Positions 34,824 through 45,692 of a stretch of 64,000 nt of DNA are shown in pieces. Within the stretch, counting starts at the first letter, position 1; the number at the start of each line of letters is the position of its first letter. Made by a program: the position numbers and the translations under genes. Source of the DNA: Dipodascopsis uninucleata var. uninucleata (taxonomy: Eukaryota > Ascomycota > Lipomycetes > Lipomycetales > Lipomycetaceae); contig JAJLTO010000001.1 of NCBI GenBank assembly GCA_030568195.1, positions 372,001 through 436,000 of the forward strand. Reading direction: 5' to 3'. The notes below the pieces were generated by a model that did not search any database, was not told the DNA's origin, and saw only the letters and a list, made by a program, of their open reading frames with translations.

Positions 34824-35761
34824 GTCTTCTTGCAGGCGAGCTTCACCTCACTTTCCCAAATTGTTGTAATGATTTGATTATGCCTCTTTTTAATAACAGT
34901 ATTTACTTATAAGATTTGTACGTACAGTAGCTAGAATTTAGAGCTCCTGATCAAGCATATGACTTCATATCAAAATTCTTGGCTCTATACAACCACATTA
35001 TCCACCATATCCCCGAATACTATTTGCTAATTTTCAGTAAAAAAGTTAGCTGTATGACTTCAGTTAGCAATATTTCCTTATAAAGGACTGACGAGTGCTC
35101 ACTGCATGTAGATTCCTACTATTAAATATATAGAAATACAGAGTGACTATTCGATAAAAGAGCCTGCAGAAAGGAATCTCTGAGAAATTGTTGTAGGTCT
35201 TTTTCCACTAACAGCACCCCTTTTTATATTACTTTTTTATCTACTTAAATTCGACTAAATACAGGTACCTCAGGAAATCGCAAAGAAACTGGACTGGTTT
35301 CCATTATATACCAGACTCAAATACACAAAAACTGTTTCAAGGAAATTCGGTTTTTAAAATTTTTTTTTTGATCTCGCGTTTGTTTACGCTTTACTTAAGC
35401 TATAAAGACCCTTACCTGGATTAAGTTAACAGAAGGGAGCATACGACAACTTCGTGTGCTTCGCATCGTAGTCTACTATTCTAACTTCAAACTTGAATAT
35501 TAGCTAAATGATAACATTCCATCCAAGACTTATATATCCAACCATCATTGATCATTTTTTGACAGGAAGTGTTGTCATACAAGTGGAGTAACTAAGGGTT
35601 GTCTTGAAAACGTCACTGAGCCGCACCATCCCCGCAGAAGTTACTAACTAGAGTTGTCGTAGCAACGTGACAAAACGTACATCACTTGATATAAGTCATA
35701 TGGCTTGAAATAACTTTGCATTAAACAGGGAAATCATTTATGATAAAGCATAGTAAAAAAA
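34824..35761. other. Long intergenic region 5' of the unknown gene and 3' of the 5S rRNA
   Basis: Nearly 940 bp with no supported protein gene. It is AT-rich with homopolymer runs (for example a T10 run near 35360) and includes the promoter of the 309-aa protein gene. I see no tRNA and no recognisable element ends. Confidence 0.5.
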
Positions 35762-35763
35762 AA
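35755..35763 (-). terminator. RNA polymerase III T-run terminator of the 5S gene
   Basis: On the minus strand the 5S sequence runs directly into nine consecutive T residues, the normal stop signal for RNA polymerase III. Confidence 0.85.
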
Positions 35764-35880
35764 TTGCAGCACCTACGATTCCAGCGTGGTCTCCCACCGC
35801 AGTACTGAGTAGGCCCAAGGAAGCTTAACTGGTGTTGATCGGACGGGGAACTGTGTTTTCTACCTGGTATGGCCGCAACT
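35762..35880 (-). rRNA. 5S ribosomal RNA (solitary, dispersed copy)
   Basis: The minus strand of this 119-nt segment reads as a fungal 5S rRNA. Conserved blocks appear in order: GCGGCCATACC near the 5' end, CCCCGTCCGATCAAC, AGTTAAGC (internal A-box region), GGGCCTACTCAGTACTG, GTGGGAGACCAC and GTGCTGCAA at the 3' end. The 5' AGTTGC and 3' GCAATT ends pair to form helix I. It is followed by a T9 pol III terminator. No other rRNA gene is near, so it is a dispersed 5S copy as in Schizosaccharomyces, Yarrowia and filamentous ascomycetes, rather than part of an rDNA repeat. The ends are set by base pairing and may shift by one or two nucleotides. Confidence 0.95.
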
Positions 35881-36114
35881 GAAATAAATTCTCTGAATAT
35901 CACTCTTGTTCTGATCTACGCATTCCCTTTCAAGAATGACCCGTTGCTGAACCACAAGTTATATAACGGGCCATATATTGGTGAAGCTCATATTTGAGTG
36001 GACTAAGTACAATGTGTTCTGAAATATAAAATATATTTGTTTCCGAATCCATTCCAATTTAGTATCATCTCTATAATTAGCTCCTAAGATTCTACACCAA
36101 GAGAATATGCAAAA

Positions 36115-39100
36115 TTAAATTAACTTAGGTGCTCGCGTGGATAGAGCTTGAGCTTTAATTGACAGGTCTGCGTATAGAGCATGCTGACTGGCAGCAATGT
36201 ATTTCGCTTTGTGATGTCGAGGTTGCCATTTAAGAGAGTCGTCTCTTTTGACCATTACTAGATCAGACGCCAGCGTATTGGTTACTAGACTATCAAAAAT
36301 ATCTGTCGCCGACGAGTATAAATTTAATTTCTGTAGAGGTCTCACGCTGTTCTTAGTAGCACTTCGACGTCTACCAATGAAATAAGGTACAGTGGTACTT
36401 TCACAGGAGGAAGTCAATGATTTATTGACGGAATACGGAAGTCTAGCCTGCTTGCTCTCAATTATTTTATCCTGCAGATAGCGAACAGTAGCCTGAAGTG
36501 AGGAAATTTCGTTACGAAAAAGCTCAACTTCTCGGGTACTGCTTATAGACAATCTCTCTTCCACATGTATTGTGTTAATCGATTTAGACTCTAGATCTTT
36601 CAGGGAAGACTTGAGATGTGTGGTCTCACCCTCCAAAGATTTGACTTGTCCTCTGAGAGAGTTGATAGTATTATTTAGCTTCTTCTCAATCTGATCCTTC
36701 TCACGTAATTGCTTCTCCAAATTGTTTATTTGACTTAATCTATCAGAGTTCCTCTGCAACCTTGTATCTAGTAGAGTTACCTTTATTGTAGCCTCCTCTA
36801 TTTCCTTGTCTTTTCGCACTAGCTCAGTTACAAGCTGCTTTATATCTTCTTCCAACTTCACAACTTCCACCCTTGCAGCATTACCATATGCTATTTCTTG
36901 CTTCTGTTCATCAACTTTAATAAGCCAAGGCAGTCGAATTGTTTCATCTGCATGAATAATGAATATTTAACATCATGAATACATGAAAATGAGAATATAA
37001 AAGATAACTTACATTTCTGAAACCACTCCGATTCTGTGCCGATGTTCACGAACTTTCTAAGCTTCTCAGTAAGTGACTTTAATTGATCTAATGCTGATTC
37101 AAAAAACCGACTACTTGCTTCACAGCTGTTATCATCATACATTTCTGGATGAAGAACATCAAATAGCTCTTTAAAGTCTAGCTGCTTATACGAATCACGA
37201 TCTTTGTTAAATATACGGGTGATATTGTACCATATATCTCTCAAATATGTCGTCAGCGACCTTAAATCATTCTCTATATTTTTCAATTGGTCTAAAAATT
37301 CAAAGGGCAGCGATAATTTTAATTCATTTAGTTCTTCTAGTTGTTGCATTGACTTTGATGTGACTACTTTTAAACTAACATATAATGAGTTTAAAGAATC
37401 CGACTGACGGTAAAAGGAGATAGCAAGTTCTTCTTGGATGTTAGATGCTGTTCCATCAGGCTCGTCGCCTAATTCCGTCTTAACAGCTTTAACAATTGAT
37501 TGAATTATGCTACTAGATGTAAGAGCGTAGCATTGAATGCATGTTAGCATTCCAAGTCCTTCATCATTCGCTATAGGGCCAAGTACCCTCTTCAGCTTGA
37601 CAGAAGCGATTTGAGTTAAATCTTGAAGATTTCTATCGGCTGACGAAAGCCATTCGCTCTCTCTATAATTATCATTTCGTATACCGTCGACTATACTATC
37701 CAAGTAGGCCTCAATAGGCATCACGGAGTCTTGCAGAGCACCAAATAACTCAAATTCTCTCAAGGTGGAGTTATAAATTGCCGTACAAAAGCGAAGTGCT
37801 AAGACAGATATATTAATTAGGTTATCGCACAGTTCAGTCTTCATGTGGACACTTCTAGCGAGAGTTGAATCATGACTGCTGTGTTCTCGAATCAAGGAAG
37901 AAATCATATTCGCTTTGAATTCTATTCTTCGGAAGAGCAAAAGACAGTTAATAGATTCTTTAACAGTTCCATGAGAGTCAGGCAAGTATGCTTTTACAAT
38001 AGACAGATGTTCAGTAGCAACTTGGACATCCATACGGCGCTGCTCCAAATCGATATATTTTACCTGGGCGTTCAACGCGGAAGACTGAAGTTGCTTATTC
38101 AAATCAAACATTTTTCTGGTTCGCCTGCTAATTTCCACTGCTTCACTCTCAGTGACATATTTTTGATTTCTCATTTGCTCCAAATCACTAGCAAATTTGT
38201 TAATATGATCAGTAATTATTTCATATTAGGTCACTCAATACGTACTTTTGCAGCGTCGTCACTAATTCTCTAAACATATGTAATAAATTTTGATATTCAG
38301 CATTTGCTTCCTCTATCTGAAATATCCTGGCTTCCTGATCTCTGATAATGATATCTCTAGCATCTATATAGCGTTAGGAGATATGTATGTCAGATATATA
38401 CTTAACTACATACGTACCAATTTCCTCTTGTAGCTGTCTCTCTGCTTCCATATGGTTAGACTCTATTTGATCATTTAATTCCTTCAAAATCTCCAAATCT
38501 TCTATTGTTATCCTCATATCCTCTATCTGCTCGTTAAGATGGATATTTTTCAAAGTGAGATCTTCCAACAATCTCTCAGCTCCAAGTGCGATATCCAGTT
38601 GTGCTTTCAGGTTGTTAGCAGACTCCTGAGTCTGTCGCAACTGAGTCATTGCCGAATCATAATTTGACTGTAACTGAGAGAGCGAGTCTATCTCACGCTG
38701 CAAACTTTTGATTTGAGAACGCAGCTCTGACTCCGTGGAGGTCTTCTCATCATGGAGCACCAGCAGAGCATTTTGTAGTTTGCTATTTGTCGATTTTAGC
38801 CGATTATTGTTTATAAATTCCTGCTCCTCCACAGTTGAATCTTTCCTAAACTCTTCATTCTCTTCTTTCAGTATCTCAGTTTCTAATACCACTTCCTCAA
38901 GCCTCATTTTGACCTCATTAAGTTCTTCTTTCAAAGAATCGACTTGCTCTTCTGCAACTTCACGGTCTATTGTAACCATCTCTAGCTGCTCCGTTCGCTC
39001 ATTGAGCTGATGTTCCAGCTGTGTCTTTTCAAGTTCTAGATCATGTAGCTTCTGTCGAAGTTCTTTCTGAGAGTCGAACATTGGCCTTATTTTGCTCTCG

Positions 39101-39246
39101 AGTCTTTCGATAACATGTTGAAGTCTCTCTTTTTCTTGCTTTAAATGATCCATATCAAGCAGCCGATCCCGATCTTCGACGCGTTTGCGTTCAAGTATCC
39201 GGATCTTGGATTTAAGGTCCTCCATAACTGAGGCAGAGACACTCAT
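36115..39246 (-). CDS. NIP100: Dynactin large subunit p150Glued/Nip100, lacking CAP-Gly at this locus
   Basis: Dynactin p150 links dynein to cargo and microtubules; in yeasts it acts in nuclear and spindle positioning. Exons 39246-38418, 38363-38246, 38187-37013 and 36947-36115 give 984 aa. The protein starts directly in coiled coil 1: MEDLKSKIRILERKRVEDRD, then LKEELNEVKMRLEEVVLETE and EILKEENEEF, all p150 hallmarks. It continues through LTLKNIHLNEQIEDMRITIE. The inter-coil domain and coiled coil 2 follow (NAARVEVVKLEEDIKQLVTE). No CAP-Gly sequence is found in the 265 bp between the start codon and MMS22. The open frame runs 12 codons further upstream (to an AG that could be an acceptor), so a short extra 5' exon is possible. 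Confidence 0.86.
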
Positions 39247-39511
39247 TCTAGTGGACAGAGCTTCTCCAGTAGTTTGGTAGATCTAAGGATTGAAGTGGGC
39301 ATCAGACGATCCCAAGCGAAGTTCACATAAAGCGTCGCGTTAGAGATGTCATGTGATCATTATCTTGCTCTATCATTTAGCTCTATTTTATCTTCAATAT
39401 ACATAATTTACACTATATACGACAGAACAAACGAAATTTTCATCATAAAAATCCAAAACGCCTTATAATACTATTTTATGCAATGCGAGTCGAAATACAA
39501 ATCAAAACATT

Positions 39512-42500
39512 TTAGAGTTGCTGGGAGCATTGTATATTCACTTCGTTAGGGATGCTCCTTATCCATATTTGCTCATATCTTTCTTTTCTCTGCGTATCCG
39601 CAAACCACTTCCAGGCACATCGACCCTCAATAAAATAACTCCAGTCTTTAGTACCAGCAGAGACTAAAAATGAGGCAACCATAGCCCATACTTCGATTCC
39701 AAGTCTCAATAGCTCATCAGTCACTCTAATAGGTGCTCCTAGTAGATTGGAGATTAATTGGTGAAGTCCAATTAGAATTGTACTTTCAATTGTCTAGGAT
39801 GACTGTTAACATATATACATAGTAGGCTAAGATTTACAATCTAACTTACCTCTGCCATCAATTTCTTGCTGCTAGTAATCCATTGCTCGTGCTCGAGCTC
39901 AAGAAAGTGCGCAACGATACTATCGTCCCCATATGAACTTTCTTGGCTATCGTTTCTCTCGATAGGTAAAGAATCTTGAGCTATTGGCTTGGAAATTATC
40001 CTTGTAGCAAGATATACGTAATCTTCTATTATGTGTAGACTCTCCGCAATCACCTTTTCGGGTAGGGTGAGCCCAAAATTAAATATATTGTCTAGACGCG
40101 CTAAATAAAATGTTAGATGCACGAGAAACTAGTTACTGTACTGATCAAATTTTGCTTACCCTGTAGCATCATAGTTCGAGCCTGCTCAGGAGTTGCTATA
40201 AGACCAGGCGAACATAAGATCAGCTTGATATATTTTAGAGAATCTGTCAATAACCTTTCATATGCTTTGATATTTGCCTTGCGTCTAGCAGTTTCATGTA
40301 AAGACAGGCCAATTTCTATCCTTTCGAGCTGCCTGTAATCTTCTAAACTAAATCTCATTAAATCTTGATACCAATCACCGGTCTCGGTGAGATCCTCGTT
40401 ACCACTCAATTGAAGCCTAGTCAAATAGTACCATGCTTTAACACTTAGAATTCTAGCTTGAGCATGAGATTCTCTTAGAATAATGACATCTCTTAGGTGA
40501 CCAATTGGAGGTCTAAGATTGCTAGGAGCAGCCCAAAACAATGTTAAAAGAAGACTGTAGTTGTTTTCCAGAGCATCAAGATCATTCAATCTGAGTTCTG
40601 CAGTTCTAGGATACATTTTGCCACTGAGAGGAGTGACAAAACCAATCAAACCAGGTAGAATTGTCTTTGCTTTTGGACCCCTACTAATGTCTCTTATTAG
40701 AGCCGCCAAGTACTTCAAAAATATATGAAATACTGTATCGGAACTAGATAGTTCAAGAGTATCTTTACTATCTAGAAGAAAGTCAGGAAATCCTGCCAAT
40801 ATATCGGCCTCAAGTGTCTCTAATTTTCTTCTCTTTGCGAAAAATTGATACATCTTCGTTGCAACAGACTTGACGCCATGCCATTTCCAAGTAAGTATCA
40901 GTGTTAGACATCTTGAGAAGCAAGCACGACAATAAGAGCTGAATTCCTTAGACATTGTGTGATGAAGAGGAATCTGGTAGAGACTTTCCATAACTTCTTC
41001 CACTATTGGCCAGTATTCTCGATAGCGTTCATTATGAGTAAGACCACACGTATCAAATTGATATAAAGGACACATACTAAAAATGGCATACCAAATACGC
41101 TCTATCTTATCCACGTTAAAAGAAGAGCTTAACGTTTTGACATCTAGGATATCTGCAAGGCACTCCCAAAATGACGGGATAGTAGAGGATGATAGAGTAT
41201 TTCCTTTGTCAAATGTATTGATAGCCATTATCCAAAGTTCAACAAAATATGAATCTGAGCTAATTTGATGGTCAATTCTGTTGCGATAGACTCTCAAAAA
41301 TCTATATAAATCGTCAAACCCATATTTCAAAAGGACTTGAACAAAAATTTTTCCAATAGACACAAACTCGCGGTCGAGGATTAAATGAGAATAGTCGGCA
41401 TGAGCAGACTGTAGAATAGCATAAATTTGATAGAGATAAAGTAACTGGAATCCAAGCAAATAAAATGAAAGACGAGAATATCCTCGTGAACTTCCATGGA
41501 AATCGGTGAATAGCTCCATAACTCGAACAGTTAGGCGCTTCAGAGCACTTGCAAATGAAATAATGTTATCGTAGGTTTCTCTTCTCAAATTCAGTCGCAG
41601 AAAATTGCTCAAAAAGATGCAAAATTCATATGCTTGAGACAAACGAGACTCTACTAGTTCTTCTTCATTATGTTGCTCACTAATAGCCCAATCGACAAGA
41701 ATGGTAAATCCCTTGATGAACTCATCAGTTACCTGATCATTCACAGTCCTCCAGGAGAACAATATGTTCTGGTCTTCAAAATAAAAAGAAATCATCTCTA
41801 TTGATTTGCGATCTTCTGATCCAGCATCTGTATGAAGGGCTTTATCTAAAACACCTCTTCCAATTAGCGTTGATGGGCTGAATCGAATATTATCTCTCAA
41901 TGGTAATACATCGAAATTAACAGAGAAATTGAGAACAGGAAAACTAAACTCTTCGATAACATTCCCATGGACAGTCGGTATTGGATTATCTTCTGACACT
42001 CTTCCTGGAACTTTCGTCAAAGAGCTCACCGCACTTAGAGCAGGAAGACGTGGCGAAGTAATAACAGAAGACATCTGCTCGATAATGGAACGGTCGTCGA
42101 GATTTACAAAAGTAGGACGTTGCTGTAATTTAACTCGTTGCTGTGGACGTCCTAATGATTCCTTTCTAGTTTTCCGTGACATAGATCTCTTTTTACTGGA
42201 TGACCTCATTTTGCCCTGTAAATCAGAGTTCGTATATGATGGTGTACTAGCAGATCTGATAGAGGGAAGTTTTTCGAAGAACCGGTCTATTCTCTGGTTA
42301 TATCGTCGAATGGCGTAATCACCAGAGTTGTGCTCCTTGGGAACCTGTCGCATTTTTCGGTGAGGGTCTGAAAGACTAGGAAACGAAGCGGGTATCGTTC
42401 CCGGAACTATTGCAATAATACCCTGTGATTGCCTTCTTGATCTTCTCTCATGCAAGGTCAACTGGGCTCTTTTGTCATCAGAAATTCTAATTGCTCGATA

Positions 42501-44522
42501 TAGTTCACCTATCTTCCTTCGCTCCAAATTGGCTGTTTTAAATGCTTCATGAGTTCCATTACGCCACCGTTTCACGACATCAGCTACTATCTTATTGTCA
42601 TCATCATCATCAAATACAAATAGCTTCCGTTTCAATGTGGTTCTACCAGCGCTTGTTCGACGACTTGCCTCTCTTACACCAACTCGAAGAAACAATGGCA
42701 TACGCTTTCCTGGAGTTTCTCGTAACTCAGCAATATATGCATCAAGCACGCCAATGGAAGATGGATTATCTGAATTCATAATTTTTTGTAACTTCTTGTT
42801 ATGGCGTGTGTTTATAGACCTAGAGTAACGTTTGCGTGCGCCCTCTCCACAGGTCGATCTCGTAGAAGATCGCGAACGCGGTACCATGTAGTCTATCCCA
42901 TTATCAACTTCAATACCTTGAGAGTCGTTTACTTGTTGTCCAACTATCTGAGCTGACGGTGCCAATGTCTTAGGAGCATTGTCGTGGGTTAGAGGTCTTG
43001 AAAATAAAATAGCGAGATCATTATCGGAATCTGACTCATCAATACGATATTTAATATCGCTTGACAGCCGTGAACGACCAAATTTCTTCCTTGCGACACC
43101 TTTGCGTTGAATATTGACTGGTTGTATCATCTGATTCGGTGTTCTTCTCTGCAGCTGGAGCTCGTTTGATCGCTCAAGAGTGAGGAATGAAGGCGGAAGT
43201 ACGCCTCGAAGCCTCTTCTTGAAATGCTCTAATTCTAACGACTGCGAAGCAGAATCTGCATCGCCTTCGTCATCTTCTGCTAAATAGCTATCAGAGCCCT
43301 CACCATCAGAGGTGTCGATGACAGGAGTATCTGCGTAACCATTATCGAAATAGGAAACTTCCGTCGACTGATCATGAATATCATTTGTCACTAAATTAGC
43401 TTCTTTAAACACTGAACTTGTATTGGATGTGGCAGGTACAGATTTATCTTCAGTTATTATAGATCTATTGGCATAGCTCCGACTTCTATTCCTCATTGGT
43501 GAGGAAGAAAGAAAATCGTATATATTGGTATTAGACTCCTCGCTACGCGAGGGCATTGATCTGCGGTATTTAGTAGCAGGATCTATCTGTCCTTGTAAAC
43601 TGATACAATCTGCTGAGTCCGAAATCTCCGTACCTATTTCTTGTGTTGAAATTAAACCCGACTGGCTGGAATACGAATCCACTGAAGGCTGATATGAATC
43701 TTCCATTCTAGCATTTTGATGACTAATCCTTTTCTCAGTTGCAGCCCGAACAGGTTTGATTCCTCTACGTTTCATGAGAGCTTCGTACATTTTTCGATCA
43801 AATAGATAAGGTTGGAGCTGTCGAGCAGTTCGTTTGCGGAAAAAATGACCTGAGTTTGACAATGAGCGAGGTGGAACCTCGAACGATTCTTCTTCATCTA
43901 TTCCATTGTCGCTCGGTGCAGGAATAGGTGATGGCACAGGCTGCTGAATATCAGCATCTCGCAAACTCTCAGACTCATTCAGATTCATCCGTGCAGTGTG
44001 CAAAATAGAGCTTATATCCGGAGGAGAGGACATAGACGTTTCTGATAGTGTACTCTTTGGACTCGAGGTAGATGGTGAAACATTGTCAAATACACGCTGC
44101 AAATTAGAAAGAAGCTGTTCGAGATCTTGAACTTTTGAAAGGTTTTCAACTGGAACTATATCAACATCATTCAGGTTTGATCCCCGAATATTTGTCTTCA
44201 GGAACGTCGGTGTTTCATTCTGGGAAAATATCGAATTGGCAATACTATCCCGAAGAGCATATTGATATTGTTTGGAATCGATATCGTGCTAGTAGTGTTA
44301 ATGAGGACCATAGCAAGAATTCTTAACATTACAACTTACAATAGAGCCTCCATGACACGGAAGAAATTCCAATTCGTCAATATCGCCTGCTTGTGCGTGT
44401 GAGCTTAATATTATGTTTGTTCTTATGTCTATTTTCTCGGCGTCTGACCTATGTCCATCAGACTGTGACTCAAAACAGATACTTTCCTCCGAGTCGCTAA
44501 CATATCCCTGGGATCTCGGCAT
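39512..44522 (-). CDS. MMS22: Mms22/Mus7, replication-fork repair scaffold
   Basis: Mus7 (S. pombe) or Mms22 works with Rtt101-Rtt107/Brc1-type ligases at damaged replication forks. Exons 44522-44340, 44288-40160, 40100-39850 and 39793-39512 give 1614 aa. The N-terminal ~600 residues are acidic and disordered, with Ser-Asp clusters and SP/TP sites. The signature RQLQPYLFDRKMYEALMKRR followed by GIKPVRA (about residues 170-195) is the Mms22 N-terminal motif. The C-terminal ~900 residues form an all-helical repeat region ending WSYFIEGRCAWKWFADTQRK. Intron 1 (CATTAAC branch, CTAG acceptor) restores the frame to HDIDSKQYQYALRDS. It is divergent from GATF across a 317-bp promoter carrying two MluI boxes. 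Confidence 0.9.
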
Positions 44523-44661
44523 TGAGAAATACTATATATTGCATCAGCTAGCCTACATTCGAACCTTCATTAGTAGTTCCAGTCTATTTATTTTGTATAC
44601 ACTGACGTTCGTTACAATGTTCTCTGATTGATATCTAATACTATGAAACATAGAAACTAGT

Positions 44662-44702
44662 ACGCGTGTACTTAAATTGCACAGTCAGTCCTACGCACGC
44701 GT
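44662..44702. promoter_or_regulatory. Paired MluI cell-cycle boxes (ACGCGT) upstream of MMS22
   Basis: Perfect ACGCGT hexamers are at 44662-44667 and 44697-44702, about 140 and 175 bp before the MMS22 start codon. They match the MBF/MCB element of G1/S genes. The other divergent gene, GATF, is not an expected cell-cycle target, so they probably serve MMS22. Inference from sequence. Confidence 0.68.
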
Positions 44703-44719
44703 ATTCGAGGTAATTCGAA

Positions 44720-44727
44720 TCACGTGA
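44720..44727. promoter_or_regulatory. TCACGTGA palindrome in the MMS22-GATF promoter
   Basis: A perfect TCACGTGA lies 113 bp before the GATF start codon and next to the MluI boxes. Same motif as at 24987, 32755 and 59934. Confidence 0.55.
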
Positions 44728-44839
44728 CGTTTTATTGCTTCTAAAGCTCCGGAAGTTTGTTTATACCCGGAAGCAGAAGAAAGTATCCTACAACTTACAG
44801 GGCAGTCTTCGCTATTTATTTCTTATCAATATAGACTTT

Positions 44840-45421
44840 ATGGACGCTGTGCCATTTCAATGTCATAGAATGATTTTTAGACTACTGGCAGGAAGAAGTA
44901 GACCAGTCACTTTAAGAGACGTAGTAGGATCAAGGCGAGCTGTCACAAGCTATGCCTCGATGAATATTCGCACGTTATCGTCGTCATCTACTTTAAGAGC
45001 AGATGCTAAAAAGCTCACATCTGTTGAAGAGATAGAAGAATTCATTTCAATACCGCGGTGGAAAGTTGATATGTTACTTCCCGACAGTACTGTTGATAGT
45101 TCACACGAAGAGATTAACTCTGAGTCTTTGAGACAGCTGCTTACAAGATCCGGATTACAGTTTCCAAAAACTATTCATGATGAAGAGAAATTGTTAAAAG
45201 ATCTAAAGAGACAACTAGTGTTTGTTGATCATGTAGGGGATATCGATACTATTGGAATTAATCCACTGAATCGAGTAGGAGTTATCGGACAAGAGCTTCA
45301 GTGGGAAGATGTACAGTTAGAAGGTGGCGACTATGACGAATGGGATGTTCTGCAGTCTGCTAGTCGCACTGAAAGAGGTTTTTTCGTATTAGATGAGACT
45401 CTCAAGCAAGAAGAGACATGA
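44840..45421 (+). CDS. GTF1: GatF-like subunit of mitochondrial Glu-tRNA(Gln) amidotransferase
   Basis: The fungal mitochondrial amidotransferase GatFAB converts Glu-tRNA(Gln) to Gln-tRNA(Gln). This 193-aa single-exon product has a mitochondrial presequence: basic, acid-free and Ser-rich from residues 9 to about 55 (HRMIFRLLAGRSRPVTLRDV and RTLSSSSTLRA). The body carries the GatF/GatC core: IPRWKVDMLLPD, then SLRQLLTRSGLQFP, EEKLLKDLKRQLVFVDHVGD and DTIGINPLNRVG. The first ATG is at 44840; the frame also extends upstream through non-ATG codons to 44735. Similarity to bacterial GatC is visible, but the targeting signal and C-terminal extension favour the fungal GatF type. Confidence 0.8.
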   Translation: MDAVPFQCHRMIFRLLAGRSRPVTLRDVVGSRRAVTSYASMNIRTLSSSSTLRADAKKLTSVEEIEEFISIPRWKVDMLLPDSTVDSSHEEINSESLRQLLTRSGLQFPKTIHDEEKLLKDLKRQLVFVDHVGDIDTIGINPLNRVGVIGQELQWEDVQLEGGDYDEWDVLQSASRTERGFFVLDETLKQEET

Positions 45422-45692
45422 CAAATTGTAGGCTTGTTTTCGATAGTTACGGTAGATTAATTAGAGCATTTGTTAGCCGACAGGAATATTAGATATTGTA
45501 TATACATTTTCTAATGCACCAGAGACACTGAAACTGTTATGAGTTACAAGAAAACGGTGCGTCTATAAGTGCCACATAGATTTTGAATTAAAAATATAAT
45601 TCACATAGACATGATCATATAATAATTACTGATCTCTTTGATAACTTTATAATATTATGATCCCAAGCTTCGACCTAGTGAACGTACAAAAA

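Noticed and set aside
34920-35480. Possible solo long terminal repeat or element remnant near the 5S gene
   Set aside because: I found no paired ends, no primer-binding site and no target duplication; AT-rich texture alone is not evidence.
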